Notes under the pieces: model-generated
What the model was told of the DNA's origin: nothing
The model's input: the letters and a program-made list of their open reading frames with translations, nothing else
Database searches by the model: none
Shown here: piece by piece, positions 7,656-17,600 of the stretch
How positions within the stretch are numbered: position 1 is the first letter of the stretch
Layout of the letters: every line of letters begins with the position of its first letter
Position numbers and translations under genes: made by a program
Assembly (NCBI GenBank): GCA_905193145.1
Contig: CAJJNP010000025.1
Span: forward strand, 1 to 27,018
From: an uncultured Odoribacter sp.
GTDB taxonomy: Bacteria > Bacteroidota > Bacteroidia > Bacteroidales > Marinifilaceae
Reading direction: 5' to 3'
DNA length: 27,018 nt

Positions 7656-9050
7656 TTATTTGCTGATTTCTACTTCAATGGCGGCCGGATAAAGACGTTC
7701 TGAATCAAAGAATGTTGCGCAACTATTGATGAGGTGACGCAATTCCGGTTTTACAATTCCTCTAAACATTTCTTTGCCATTGACTGTGAGGATTACTTCT
7801 CGATTAAGGTCAACTAATTGGTCGTTTAAGTAGATAATGACTTTGCCTTTGGTGGCTGGTTGATAGCTTTTTTCAAATTTTAGCTGTATGCCCCAATGTG
7901 GATCAGTTTCAATGCATTTGTAGGTGACAATGTCTGCTTTGAGATCGATTTTATTGTCATTGATATTCATCTCGTAGTAAGTGCGGCTTTCTTCATTGTC
8001 GTTAGAACGTTCTACGACTGCCAGATTATAAAAGCCTTTGCGATATAAACCATCCATTTCAAAGTTTTCCCAGTTGAATGATTTTGGATATGGATTACGT
8101 ACATATTGCTTTAACCAAGGAGTTGTTGGCTTGTAGTCAATCGCGTGTTGGTAGCCGGGAATCAGTTCGATTTTGTTAGTGTAATTATTGGGGTAAAGTG
8201 ATTGTAGACGTGCAAACTCGTCTTTTGTATATTGAGTGAGTTTGTTGCGATAGAATCCGGCATCATCGGCTCCTGTGCGAAGAGAGAATGCGATGTTGCG
8301 GCAGTTTTCTGCCGGTGCGTTTTTTAGAGGTTCGCCTCCGGCCATGGGACCTGCTGCTGCCAGATAGTCAGCATAAAATGAAGCCAGGCGTTGGCTGCCG
8401 TAACCACCTTCAGAAATACCAAAACAATAAATTCTGTTGGGGTTGAATTTGCCACTTACAAATGCTTGTCTGAGTAGACGTTCCCATGCAAATTGTTTTG
8501 ATTTTTGCCACCAGCGATAGTATTCGCCCTCATTGGGGATTTGAGGAATAAAGTATGCTGACGGGGCATCATCAAAACCGTTGCAGATGAAAAGACCGGC
8601 TTTCCATTCTTGTGCTTTAGGGCCGGAACCATGTAGGTATAGGAAAAGTGGGTATCCTTCTTGTGGGATGGAGTCTCCTTTATAGCCCCAATAAAATGGC
8701 ATGGTGGCATTGGGTTCCAGATTGGATGGTAGTTGCCAACTACCGGATTTTGCGTTGGCAAGTTTGTCTAGCTGGGGTAGTTTCTGCTCGGAAAAACTAT
8801 TGTTGGCATTTACCCAAGCTTGCCATACAGAGGCTTGAAGTTTATTGATATCGGATAGAGCGATAGGAGTCTCTGTTGTGTAAGGGGTTGTTTGACCGTT
8901 AAGATAGCCGGTGAAATAGGGGGTTGCTTTTTCGACAGTTGCCTTATCTACTGTAAGCGTTTCTTTTTTTGCTTTTGTTGTACAACTAAATGTCAGTAAT
9001 GCAAAGGATAGTAATCCTAATGAACATAATAAGTGTTTGTAAGTAATCAT
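7656..9050 (-). CDS. Alpha/beta-hydrolase-fold esterase or peptidase, lipoprotein
   Basis: A 464-residue exported hydrolase. The N-terminus is a lipoprotein signal with lipobox FSC (Cys23). The fold shows LYLHGSGPKAQEW (about 138-150, oxyanion-hole strand), the nucleophile elbow GISEGGYG with Ser213, a likely acid in TGADDAGF (Asp262 or Asp263), and a likely base His302 in GYQHAIDY. After about residue 315 there is a separate C-terminal part with beta-rich character (YEMNINDNKIDLKADIVTY, VILTVNGKEMFRG), probably an accessory sandwich domain. Lipidation places it at the cell envelope, perhaps the surface. The substrate is unknown; carbohydrate esterase, peptidase and general carboxylesterase all fit. 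It is convergent with the threonine dehydrogenase gene and divergent from rnr. Confidence 0.75.
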   Translation of the reverse strand: MITYKHLLCSLGLLSFALLTFSCTTKAKKETLTVDKATVEKATPYFTGYLNGQTTPYTTETPIALSDINKLQASVWQAWVNANNSFSEQKLPQLDKLANAKSGSWQLPSNLEPNATMPFYWGYKGDSIPQEGYPLFLYLHGSGPKAQEWKAGLFICNGFDDAPSAYFIPQIPNEGEYYRWWQKSKQFAWERLLRQAFVSGKFNPNRIYCFGISEGGYGSQRLASFYADYLAAAGPMAGGEPLKNAPAENCRNIAFSLRTGADDAGFYRNKLTQYTKDEFARLQSLYPNNYTNKIELIPGYQHAIDYKPTTPWLKQYVRNPYPKSFNWENFEMDGLYRKGFYNLAVVERSNDNEESRTYYEMNINDNKIDLKADIVTYKCIETDPHWGIQLKFEKSYQPATKGKVIIYLNDQLVDLNREVILTVNGKEMFRGIVKPELRHLINSCATFFDSERLYPAAIEVEISK

Positions 9051-9078
9051 GTGCGTTTTTTTTGTGATTAATTAATTA

Positions 9079-9086
9079 CAAATGTA
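9079..9086 (-). promoter_or_regulatory. Bacteroides-type -7 box (TACATTTG on minus) for the esterase gene
   Basis: CAAATGTA on the plus strand reads TACATTTG on the minus strand, an exact TAnnTTTG match 28 bases before the esterase ATG. No clear TTTG is seen at the usual distance upstream. Confidence 0.5.
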
Positions 9087-9136
9087 ATATAAATATCAAT
9101 TAAAATTTTTATATTTAGGGGTCAAAATTTATCAAT

Positions 9137-11404
9137 ATGAATAAGAAGAAGAAAAAATGTGAGCCGACGATGAGTAAGGCTGAATTGTGGGAGCGGCTTA
9201 CGGCATTTATGGCTAATCATCCGTCCCAAAGTTTTAATTATAAGGAAGTGGCCCAGCATATCCAGGCGCGTAAGATGGATATGAAACGTCAGATTTCGGA
9301 AGTGTTGCGGGAGATGGGACGCCAGGGTGTATTGGATGAAATTTCGACAGGTAGGTATAAGTTTAAAAGTGCAGGGGCATATATTGTCGGAGTTGTGGAT
9401 TTGACAGCGAAAGGGGCTGCTTATATTTTGTCAGACGAATGTGATGAAGATGTTTTTGTGGCATTCCCGAATTTGAAGCATGCTTTGAACGGAGATAAGG
9501 TGAAGGTGTTGGTGTATGCGCGTAGCCGTAATCGTAGACCGGAAGGTGAGGTTGTTGAAATATTGGAGAGAAGCAGAGGTACTTTTGTTGGTATTGTGCA
9601 GTGTTCTGCAAGTTATGCTTTTTTGGTGCCGTCAGGTAAGCAATTGCCATATGATGTGTTCTTACCAATGGATAATCTGCATGGGGCAAAGGATGGCGAT
9701 AAAGTGGTCGTAAAAATTAATAGTTGGCCGGATAATCAAAAAAATCCAGTAGGTGAGGTGGTTGAAGTATTGGGACGTCCGGGTGACAATGATACGGAGA
9801 TGAATGCTATTATGGCAGAATATGAGTTGCCAGTGAAATTTCCTGCAAGTATAGAAAGATTAGCGGAAAAGATTTCTTTGACGATTCCTGAAGATGAAAT
9901 ACGGGATAGAAAGGATTTTCGTAGTGTAGTTACTTTTACTATAGACCCTGCGGATGCTAAGGATTTTGATGATGCACTTTCTGTGCGAGAGTTGGAAAAT
10001 GGAGAATATGAAGTGGGCGTACATATCGCTGATGTCAGTTTTTATGTAAAGGAAAATGGAGCATTGGATAAGGAGGCATATGCTCGAGCAACGTCGGTAT
10101 ATTTGGTTGACCGCACAATACCCATGTTGCCTGAACGTTTATGTAATGGCGTTTGTTCATTGCGTCCTGATGAAGATAAATTATGTTTCTCTGCCGTTTT
10201 TCGAATGGATGCAGAGGCTAAGGTGTTGGGACAGTGGTTTGGGCGTACTGTGATACGTTCGAATAGACGCTTTACATATGAGGAGGCTCAGGCAATGATT
10301 GAAGGGGGAGAAGGAGATTACAGAAAAGAAGTGCTATTGTTAAATGACCTGGCTCAAAAGATGAGGGCGGAGCGTTTTAAAGCTGGAGCGATTGATTTTG
10401 ACCGGGAGGAAGTGAAATTTTATTTGGATGAAAAAGGGCATCCTACCGGAGTGTATTTTAAGCGTTCGAAGGAAGCAAATAAGCTGATAGAGGAGTTTAT
10501 GTTGTTGGCCAACAAGAAAGTTGCTGAATTTATAGGAAGACCACAGGCGGGCAAGAAGGCAAAGACTTTTGTTTATCGTATTCATGAACAGCCATTACCT
10601 GAAAAACTGGAGGATTTTAATCGTTTTGTAGCACGTTTTGGCTATGGTGTTAAGACAGGTAGTCGCAAGGCATTGACGACTTCGATGAACAACTTGATGG
10701 CTGACGTGCGTGAGAAGCCAGAGCAGAGTATGATTCAAACGCTGGCTGTCAGGACGATGGCAAAGGCTGAATATTCAACAGATAATATTGGGCATTATGG
10801 TTTGGCTTTTGATTATTATACTCATTTTACATCTCCGATTCGTCGATATCCGGATGTAATGGTGCATCGGTTGTTGCAACGTTATTTGGAGGGAGGACGT
10901 TCAGCTAATAAGGAGAAATACGAAGAGTTCTGTAAACATTCTTCAGAGATGGAGCAGGTGGCAGCAAATGCAGAAAGAGCCTCCATTAAATATAAGCAGG
11001 TTGAATTTATGGCAGATAAAGTGGGGCAAGTTTTTGATGGAACAATTTCAGGTGTGACACAGTGGGGCTTTTATGTGGAATTGGATGATAGTAAATGTGA
11101 AGGCTTGGTGTCAATGACAGAATTGGAGGATGATGCATATGAATTTGATGAGAAAAATTACTGTATCGTAGGGCGTTATCATCATAAATCGTACCAATTG
11201 GGTGACAAAGTAAAAGTTAGGGTCGCTAAAGCAAATTTGGTTGCACGTCAGTTAGATTATGAGTTGGCCGAAAAACAAGAGGATGATTGTGTAGGTGGTG
11301 GGAGAATAAAAGAGGCTGTAAAATTAAGGTATAACGTTAAAAGTGATAAAAGCGGTAAAAAAAAGAGGGTAGATAAGAAGGAGAAAAAAGGCCGTAGGAA
11401 GTAA
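9137..11404 (+). CDS. rnr: Ribonuclease R (3'-5' exoribonuclease, RNB family)
   Basis: A 755-residue RNase II/R-family exoribonuclease that degrades structured RNA. Order: N-terminal winged-helix region about 12-75 (SKAELWERLTAFMANHP, then EISTGRYKF), two cold-shock-type beta-barrels about 82-140 and 148-212, the RNB catalytic domain about 260-590, the S1 domain about 632-715 (GTISGVTQWGFYVELD), and a lysine-rich tail 725-755. The metal-binding motif TIDPADAKDFDDALS supplies Asp270, Asp276, Asp278 and Asp279. HFTSPIRRYPDVMVHRLL is the conserved distal motif. The winged-helix part, two cold-shock domains and basic tail mark RNase R rather than RNase II. The start could also be Met12 (9170); the first ATG adds a lysine-rich stretch. 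It is followed 40 bases later by cstA. Confidence 0.93.
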   Translation: MNKKKKKCEPTMSKAELWERLTAFMANHPSQSFNYKEVAQHIQARKMDMKRQISEVLREMGRQGVLDEISTGRYKFKSAGAYIVGVVDLTAKGAAYILSDECDEDVFVAFPNLKHALNGDKVKVLVYARSRNRRPEGEVVEILERSRGTFVGIVQCSASYAFLVPSGKQLPYDVFLPMDNLHGAKDGDKVVVKINSWPDNQKNPVGEVVEVLGRPGDNDTEMNAIMAEYELPVKFPASIERLAEKISLTIPEDEIRDRKDFRSVVTFTIDPADAKDFDDALSVRELENGEYEVGVHIADVSFYVKENGALDKEAYARATSVYLVDRTIPMLPERLCNGVCSLRPDEDKLCFSAVFRMDAEAKVLGQWFGRTVIRSNRRFTYEEAQAMIEGGEGDYRKEVLLLNDLAQKMRAERFKAGAIDFDREEVKFYLDEKGHPTGVYFKRSKEANKLIEEFMLLANKKVAEFIGRPQAGKKAKTFVYRIHEQPLPEKLEDFNRFVARFGYGVKTGSRKALTTSMNNLMADVREKPEQSMIQTLAVRTMAKAEYSTDNIGHYGLAFDYYTHFTSPIRRYPDVMVHRLLQRYLEGGRSANKEKYEEFCKHSSEMEQVAANAERASIKYKQVEFMADKVGQVFDGTISGVTQWGFYVELDDSKCEGLVSMTELEDDAYEFDEKNYCIVGRYHHKSYQLGDKVKVRVAKANLVARQLDYELAEKQEDDCVGGGRIKEAVKLRYNVKSDKSGKKKRVDKKEKKGRRK

Positions 11405-11444
11405 GAATAGAATTAAAAATAGAACAATCTTAGCTAATTGACTT

Positions 11445-12872
11445 ATGCTTTCTTTTACAATTTGTTTGTTGGCATTGATTGCCGGTTATTTCATTTATGG
11501 ACGATTCGTTGAACGTCTTTTTGGGCCAGATGCGATGCGTAAGACTCCTGCCTTGACTAAGGCAGATGGTGTAGATTATATTCCAATGCCTACTTGGAAA
11601 ATATTTATGATTCAATTTTTGAATATTGCTGGTTTGGGACCTATTTTTGGTGCTATTATGGGAGCAAAATTTGGTACAGCCTCTTATTTGTGGATTGTAT
11701 TGGGGAGTATTTTTGCAGGAGCAGTGCATGATTATTTGTCAGGGATGTTGTCTCTTCGTCATGGAGGGGAAAGTCTTCCGGAAATTATTGGGCGTTATTT
11801 GGGGATAACGGCAAAGCAGATTATGCGGGTATTTACTGTGTTGTTGATGATATTGGTAGGTGCCGTGTTTGTGGCAGGACCGGCTGGTTTGTTGGCGAAG
11901 TTGACTCCAGAGTCATTGGACGCAACATTTTGGATTATTGTCGTTTTTGTATATTATATTTTGGCGACTTTATTACCTGTAGATAAGATTATTGGTAAAA
12001 TCTATCCCTTGTTTGCAGTGGCTTTATTGTTTATGGCAGTGGGGATTTTGGTGATGTTGTATGTGAATAGTCCTGAACTTCCTGAGTTATGGGAAGGGGT
12101 ACACAATACTCATCCTAATGCGTCGAATCTTCCTATTTTTCCGATAATGTTTGTTAGTATTGCTTGTGGGGCAATTTCTGGGTTTCATGCAACTCAATCT
12201 CCGATGATGGCACGTTGTCTTAAAAATGAGAGATATGGTCGTCCGGTATTTTATGGTTCCATGATTACCGAAGGAATTGTCGCTTTAATTTGGGCTGCTG
12301 CAGCAACTTATTTTTATCATGAAAATGGAATGAATGAAACCAATGCTTCGGTCATTGTTGATGCAATAACCAAAGATTGGTTGGGGACTATTGGTGGTGT
12401 ATTGGCTATTTTAGGTGTTATTGCTGCACCCATTACCTCTGGAGATACCGCTTTCCGCTCGGCTCGGTTGATTGTGGCTGATTTTATGGGGATGGAGCAG
12501 CGTAGTATACGTCGCCGTTTGTATATTTGTATCCCGATGTTTTTGGCTGCAATTGGATTATTATTGTATAGTTTAAAAGATGCAGCTGGCTTTGATATGA
12601 TTTGGCGTTATTTTGCTTGGGCTAATCAGACATTGTCCGTGTTTACGCTTTGGGCTATAACCGTTTACTTGGCTCGAAAAGGTGCATATTATTGGGTGAC
12701 ATTGATTCCTGCATTGTTTATGACATGTGTTTGTTCTACTTACTTATGTATATCGCCGGAAGGGTTACGTTTGACACCAGGTATTGCTTATTGTATCGGA
12801 AGTTTATGTGTTTGTATTGCTGCGATTTGGTTTATTGTGTGGAAAAAGAATATTAAAAATGATGTTATCTAA
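11445..12872 (+). CDS. cstA: CstA-family membrane transporter (carbon-starvation protein), short form
   Basis: A 475-residue polytopic inner-membrane protein with about a dozen hydrophobic segments. Family motifs: ADGVDYIPMPTWKIFMIQF near 40-58, LNIAGLGPIFGAIMGA, GSIFAGAVHDYLSGMLSLRHGGESLPEIIG, PVDKIIGKIYP, GFHATQSPMMARCLKNE and PITSGDTAFRSARL. Characterised relatives in enterobacteria import peptides or pyruvate during carbon limitation; the substrate here is not shown by sequence. It is much shorter than the roughly 700-residue E. coli CstA and lacks the extended C-terminal half. It lies 40 bases after rnr and overlaps the next gene by 14 bases, suggesting one transcript. Confidence 0.9.
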   Translation: MLSFTICLLALIAGYFIYGRFVERLFGPDAMRKTPALTKADGVDYIPMPTWKIFMIQFLNIAGLGPIFGAIMGAKFGTASYLWIVLGSIFAGAVHDYLSGMLSLRHGGESLPEIIGRYLGITAKQIMRVFTVLLMILVGAVFVAGPAGLLAKLTPESLDATFWIIVVFVYYILATLLPVDKIIGKIYPLFAVALLFMAVGILVMLYVNSPELPELWEGVHNTHPNASNLPIFPIMFVSIACGAISGFHATQSPMMARCLKNERYGRPVFYGSMITEGIVALIWAAAATYFYHENGMNETNASVIVDAITKDWLGTIGGVLAILGVIAAPITSGDTAFRSARLIVADFMGMEQRSIRRRLYICIPMFLAAIGLLLYSLKDAAGFDMIWRYFAWANQTLSVFTLWAITVYLARKGAYYWVTLIPALFMTCVCSTYLCISPEGLRLTPGIAYCIGSLCVCIAAIWFIVWKKNIKNDVI

Positions 12873-14160
12873 GAAAAAGCAGATTTTATTATCATCCCTG
12901 TTGGGTGTTGTTTTGTTAGTTGTAATTTTTATTCCGAAGAATCATGATACTGAGCCATTGGATGAGGTCGAAGTAACAGATTCCGTAGAAGTGCAGGAAA
13001 TCGTGTATAAATATGGTATCCCAGTGGATGATTATAATGTTGATTATGGTTTAGTGAAGGCAAATCAGAGCCTTTCTACGATATTGGAAAAGCATGGACT
13101 TTCCATTCGTCAAGTTCATGATTTGAATTTAGCTGCAAAGGATGTTTTTGATGTTCGTAAAATTCGAAGTGGTCAGTCGTATGCTGTTTTTATGACTAAA
13201 GATAGTGTCCCGATGACTGAATTTTTTGTATATGAAGAAAATCCGAAGTCTTATGTGGTTTTTGATTTGCGAGGTAATTATAAAGTGACGCGTGGTGAAA
13301 ATCCAGTGAAATGGATTCAAAAGGAGGTGATGGGAGAAGTGGAGTCTTCTTTATGGGTTGCTATGCAAAAAGAGGAAACAGATCCCCAGTTGGCGGTGGT
13401 ATTATCAAATGTATTTGGGTGGACAATTGATTTTTTCGGTTTGCAGAAGCAGGATGAGTTCCGTGTGATTTATGAACAGGAGAATGTAGACGGCAAGGAT
13501 TTGTTGAACTTTAATATTATTGCAGCTTCTTTTCGGCATGGTGATAGTACTTATTATGCAATACCTTTTGAGCAGGACGGTGAAGTGTTATATTATAATG
13601 ATAAGGGGAATAGTTTGGAAGGTGCTTTTTTGAAGGCTCCATTGGATTTTTTCAGAATTTCTTCTCGTTTTACTAATAGCAGATACCATCCTGTATTGAA
13701 ACGTTATCGTGCGCACCATGGTGTGGATTATGCAGCTCCTGTTGGAACTCCGGTTTATGCGATTGGTAGTGGCAGGGTAATTGCGAAAGGTTATCAGGCT
13801 AAAGGTGGTGGTAATTATGTAAAGATAAAGCATAATAGTGTTTATACGACAACTTATATGCACTTGTCTCGTTTTGCTAAAGGACTGAAAGTAGGTAATA
13901 CAGTTGCACAAAAGGAAGTAATCGGTTATGTAGGCTCAACAGGGCTTTCTACAGGACCTCATTTGGATTTTCGAGTATACGAAAATGGTAGACCTATCAA
14001 TCCTTTGACGATTAAATCCCAACCGAAAAAGCCGGTAAGTCAGGATAATATGCCGAAATTTATAGCAACAAGGGATTCTTTGATACAGATGCTTGTAGGT
14101 ATGCATAAGCCTATCAAGCAGGAAATCTTGAAGGATTCTGTGTCTGTTATGCAAAAATGA
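12859..14160 (+). CDS. Membrane-anchored M23-family peptidoglycan peptidase
   Basis: About 433 residues from the ATG at 12859 (ATG at 12862 is equally possible). An upstream in-frame start at 12784 would lie deep inside cstA and precede the membrane segment by odd residues, so I rejected it. Parts: basic start, one membrane anchor about 8-26, a periplasmic region with a LysM/OapA-like stretch (VKANQSLSTILEKHGLS, LNLAAKDVFDVRKIRSGQSY), and the LytM/M23 domain about 265-385. Zinc-site residues: His286 and Asp290 in HHGVD, catalytic-type His335 in YMHLS, then GPHLDF (His368, Asp370). The last motif reads HLD where most M23 enzymes have HLH. Probable role: endopeptidase cutting cell-wall cross-links, or activator of another hydrolase. 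The reading frame overlaps cstA by 14 bases. Confidence 0.9.
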   Translation: MMLSKKKQILLSSLLGVVLLVVIFIPKNHDTEPLDEVEVTDSVEVQEIVYKYGIPVDDYNVDYGLVKANQSLSTILEKHGLSIRQVHDLNLAAKDVFDVRKIRSGQSYAVFMTKDSVPMTEFFVYEENPKSYVVFDLRGNYKVTRGENPVKWIQKEVMGEVESSLWVAMQKEETDPQLAVVLSNVFGWTIDFFGLQKQDEFRVIYEQENVDGKDLLNFNIIAASFRHGDSTYYAIPFEQDGEVLYYNDKGNSLEGAFLKAPLDFFRISSRFTNSRYHPVLKRYRAHHGVDYAAPVGTPVYAIGSGRVIAKGYQAKGGGNYVKIKHNSVYTTTYMHLSRFAKGLKVGNTVAQKEVIGYVGSTGLSTGPHLDFRVYENGRPINPLTIKSQPKKPVSQDNMPKFIATRDSLIQMLVGMHKPIKQEILKDSVSVMQK

Positions 14161-14181
14161 GTTTAGGGAGGAGTAAGTTAT

Positions 14182-14213
14182 AAAAAAAGCGTGTCAACAG
14201 ACACGCTTTTTTT
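14182..14213. terminator. Bidirectional intrinsic terminator
   Basis: A 14-bp perfect stem: seven A plus GCGTGTC at 14182-14195, loop AACA, complement at 14200-14213. A 7-base T-run (or A-run on the other strand) is built into the stem. It serves both the M23 peptidase gene (plus) and the thioredoxin gene (minus), which converge here. Confidence 0.9.
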
Positions 14214-14230
14214 ATGAGTTTCTGCTCTTC

Positions 14231-14548
14231 TTACAGAAGTTTGTTGATTTTGTCAACCAATGCAGCTTTAGGAACAGCTCCTACTTGTTTGTCAACAACT
14301 TTTCCTCCTTTGAAGAATAAGATTGTCGGAATATTGCGGATGCCGAATTTTGCAGCAGTACCCTGACTGCTATCTACGTCAACTTTTGCAACTGTAAGTT
14401 TACCTTCGAATTCTGCTGAAATTTCTTCAACAATAGGCAACATCATTTTGCATGGTCCACACCATTCTGCCCAAAAATCTACCATTGCAGGCTGTTCTGA
14501 ATTCAGTACAACCTCGTCAAAATTAGAATCATTAACTGCTAAAGCCAT
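14231..14548 (-). CDS. trxA: Thioredoxin
   Basis: A 105-residue cytoplasmic thioredoxin, normal family length. The redox motif is WCGPCK, with Cys30 and Cys33, in FWAEWCGPCKMM. The cis-proline loop is IRNIPTILFF (Pro74). FKGGKVVDKQVGAVPKAAL completes the usual C-terminal half. No signal peptide. It reduces protein disulfides such as those of ribonucleotide reductase and peroxiredoxins. It lies 93 bases after dnaE on the same strand, with a possible promoter in the gap, and ends at the bidirectional terminator. Confidence 0.96.
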   Translation of the reverse strand: MALAVNDSNFDEVVLNSEQPAMVDFWAEWCGPCKMMLPIVEEISAEFEGKLTVAKVDVDSSQGTAAKFGIRNIPTILFFKGGKVVDKQVGAVPKAALVDKINKLL

Positions 14549-14589
14549 AGTTTTTATCTTTTAAAAGTTTAATTGTTCATTTTACTCCG

Positions 14590-14618
14590 CTAAGTTACAA
14601 CAATTTTATTGTATTCAA
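14590..14618 (-). promoter_or_regulatory. Possible promoter for thioredoxin
   Basis: On the minus strand TTG (plus 14616-14618), 18 bases, then TAACTTAG (plus 14590-14597). The -7 box differs from TAnnTTTG at one position. It would give a leader of about 35 bases before the ATG at 14548 and make trxA independent of dnaE. Confidence 0.35.
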
Positions 14619-14641
14619 TACATAGAATTGATAATAGAACG

Positions 14642-17600
14642 TTAAAATTGTCCTTCTATTTTCATTTTTACTGCATCATTATTTTCGAAATATTCGTATA
14701 ACTCTCTGGATTTTCGTATTTTACAAGTGCGAGAAAACATCCTCACATGATTCCCTTGTGTATCATAAAGCATAAAATGTAAGGGCACTTCATTTTGATT
14801 GGGCTGTTCATCAGGGAGATTCTGGGAAGATTTCTTTCCTTCACTTGCTTTTTGTTGTGCTTCTTTGTAGGCTTGTGAGGTAACATCTGTTATGAATAGA
14901 TTGTGTATTTCATTGATGGTTTCCAGTGTCAATTTTTCGATATCAACTTGTAGAATAATGGACTTGATGGCATTTTGTGTGATTGTTTCTAGCAAGTCTA
15001 CATTTTGAATATTGAATGTCAGTTCTTTCTCGTTGCCCCACCTTGGTCCCACCTTGCCTTTAACATAAATGGCTGTTTCATCTATAAAATATTGATGATA
15101 GTTTGCATAGTCTTTACCAAAGAAAGGCAGTTCATATGTTCCGCTAAAATCTTCGATGGTGATGATTCCGAAATCTTTGCCGTTTTTAGTTTTGCCTTCG
15201 CGTCTGCCTGTGATGATTCCAGCAATTGTAACTTCTTTATTCTTAAAATTTTCCAGATTTGTGTTTAGTTCTTCAACTGGTTTGCAGAGTAATTGCATTT
15301 CCAGTTTGTATGGATCTAACGGGTGTGAAGTCAGGTAAATACCGATTAATTCTTTTTCCTTTTTGGATTTTTCATAGTCGTGCCAGGGTTCGCAATCTGG
15401 AATTGCTGGTTTGGCTATTTCAAAACCTTCGGTATCACCAAAGAGAGATGTTTGCAAATTCAAGGCATCTTGTTGTTTTTTTTGCCCGTAATTAACAAGA
15501 GTATCCAAGACATTGGTAGTAGCATCTATCGGTCGGAAAAATTGGGCACGATGGTAGCCGAAACTGTCCAGTCCTCCGGCCGTAATCAGGTTTTCAAGAG
15601 TCTTTTTATTGACTGTCCTATAGTCGATTCGCTCAAAGAAATCGTATACGTCTTTATATTGGTCGTTTTGTTCTCGTTCTTTGATAATGCTTTCTACTGC
15701 GGCTTCTCCCACGCCTTTGATAGCAGCCATCCCGAATCGGATCTGTCCACGACTGTTTACGGTGAAGTCATTGTATGATTCGTTAACATCCGGAGCAAGT
15801 ACGTTCAGTCCCATGCGTTTGCATTCGTCCATGAAAATGGTCACCTTGCTGATGTCCGAGAGATTGTTGCTCAAGTTGGCTGCCATGAATTCTGCCGGGT
15901 AGTGGGCTTTCAGAAAACCGGTCTGGTAAGCGATATAGGCATAGCAGACAGAGTGCGACTTGTTGAAGGCGTATGATGCGAATGCCTCCCAGTCTCCCCA
16001 TATCTTGTTGACAAGGTCTTCTATCGATTTCCCTTTTTCCTGCGCACCTTTGACAAATTCCGGATTATTTTTACATCCTTCCATGAACTTGTCTTTGAGC
16101 TGTGCCATCATTTCAAACTGTTTTTTACCCATTGCTTTGCGCAATGTGTCAGACATACCTCGAGTGAAGTTGCCGAGGGCACGCGATTGCAACATCACCT
16201 GTTCCTGATAGACCGTGATACCATATGTATCTTTCAAGTAAGGTTCCATCATGGGATGGTCATATTCAATAGGTTCCTCTCCGTGTTTACGTCGGATGAA
16301 GGAGGGAATGTATTCCATAGGACCAGGGCGATAGAGGGCATTCATGGCTACAAGGTCCTCAAACCGGTTAGGCTGCAGGGCGCGTAAGTGTTTTTTCATA
16401 CCCGGCGACTCAAACTGGAACAGTCCGGTGGTATCTCCTCGGGAGAAAAGTTTGAAGGTCTCTTCATCGTCTAACGGAATCTTATTCTCATCTAATACTA
16501 AATGGCGAGATATTTTAATGTTTTCCAAACAAGTTTTGATGATAGATAATGTACGGAGTCCTAAAAAGTCCATTTTAATCAAACCGATAGGTTCTACAAA
16601 ATGTCCGTCATATTGTGTCGTCATCAAACTCTCTCCTTCGGTAGGCATAATAGGTATATGGTCTGTCAGCGGGTCTCGGCTGATAAGGATTCCGCAGGCG
16701 TGTACTCCGGTCTGGCGAATCGAGCCTTCCAATGTCTCTGCAAATTGAATTGTCTTGGAAATAAGAGGATTGGCAGATTGTTTTTCTTTTTCAAGATCCG
16801 GATTCTCCTTGTATGCCTTTTTCAAAGTCATCTTAGGAGCTTCAGGAACCATTTTAGCCAGTCTGTTCGATTCTGAAAGTTCCAGTTTCAATACGCGTGC
16901 CACGTCCTTGATGGCCATTTTGGCGGCCATGCTGCCGAAGGTCACAATGTGCGACACCTTGTCTGCTCCATATTTCTGCGTCACCCATTCCAATACCTGT
17001 TGGCGTCCGGCATCATCGAAGTCAACATCGATATCAGGTAATGAAATACGGTCCGGATTCAGAAAACGTTCAAACAGCAAATCATATTTAATGGGGTCGA
17101 TATTAGTGATACCCAGGCAATAAGCAACGGCACTTCCGGCTGCAGAGCCACGTCCCGGACCCACAATTACGCCCATATCTCGGGCGGCTTGTATAAAATC
17201 CTGCACAATCAGGAAATACCCGGGAAATCCCATGGTTTTCATGATATGCAATTCAAATATGATGCGCTCCATGATTTCCGGTGCCGGATTTTCGCCATAT
17301 CTTTTCACGACACCTTTCATGGTGAGTTCTTTCAGGTAGTCAGCCTCCAGTTTGATGCGGTAGAGGCGGTCTATCCCTCCCAGTTTCTTTATTTTTTTCT
17401 GGGCATCCTCTTCGGACATCACCACATTGCCTTTCTCATCGCGGGTGAATTCATTAAACAAATCTTCCGGAGAATATTTTTTGCGGTATTCCTCTTCTGT
17501 TCCCAGTTCAGGTGGAATGGGAAAAACGGGCATCAGAGGGTCAGAATCCAATTGATATTCTTCCACTTTGTCCGTTACCTCCTGAGTATTGGCAATTGCT

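Noticed and set aside
12784..12858. Upstream start for the M23 peptidase
   Set aside because: It would add 25 residues encoded inside cstA in another frame. The start at 12859 gives a normal basic N-terminus and membrane anchor.
15783..16001. Short frames on both strands within dnaE, including 15005-17707 plus
   Set aside because: They are overlapping shadows of the dnaE reading frame with no start signals or domains.
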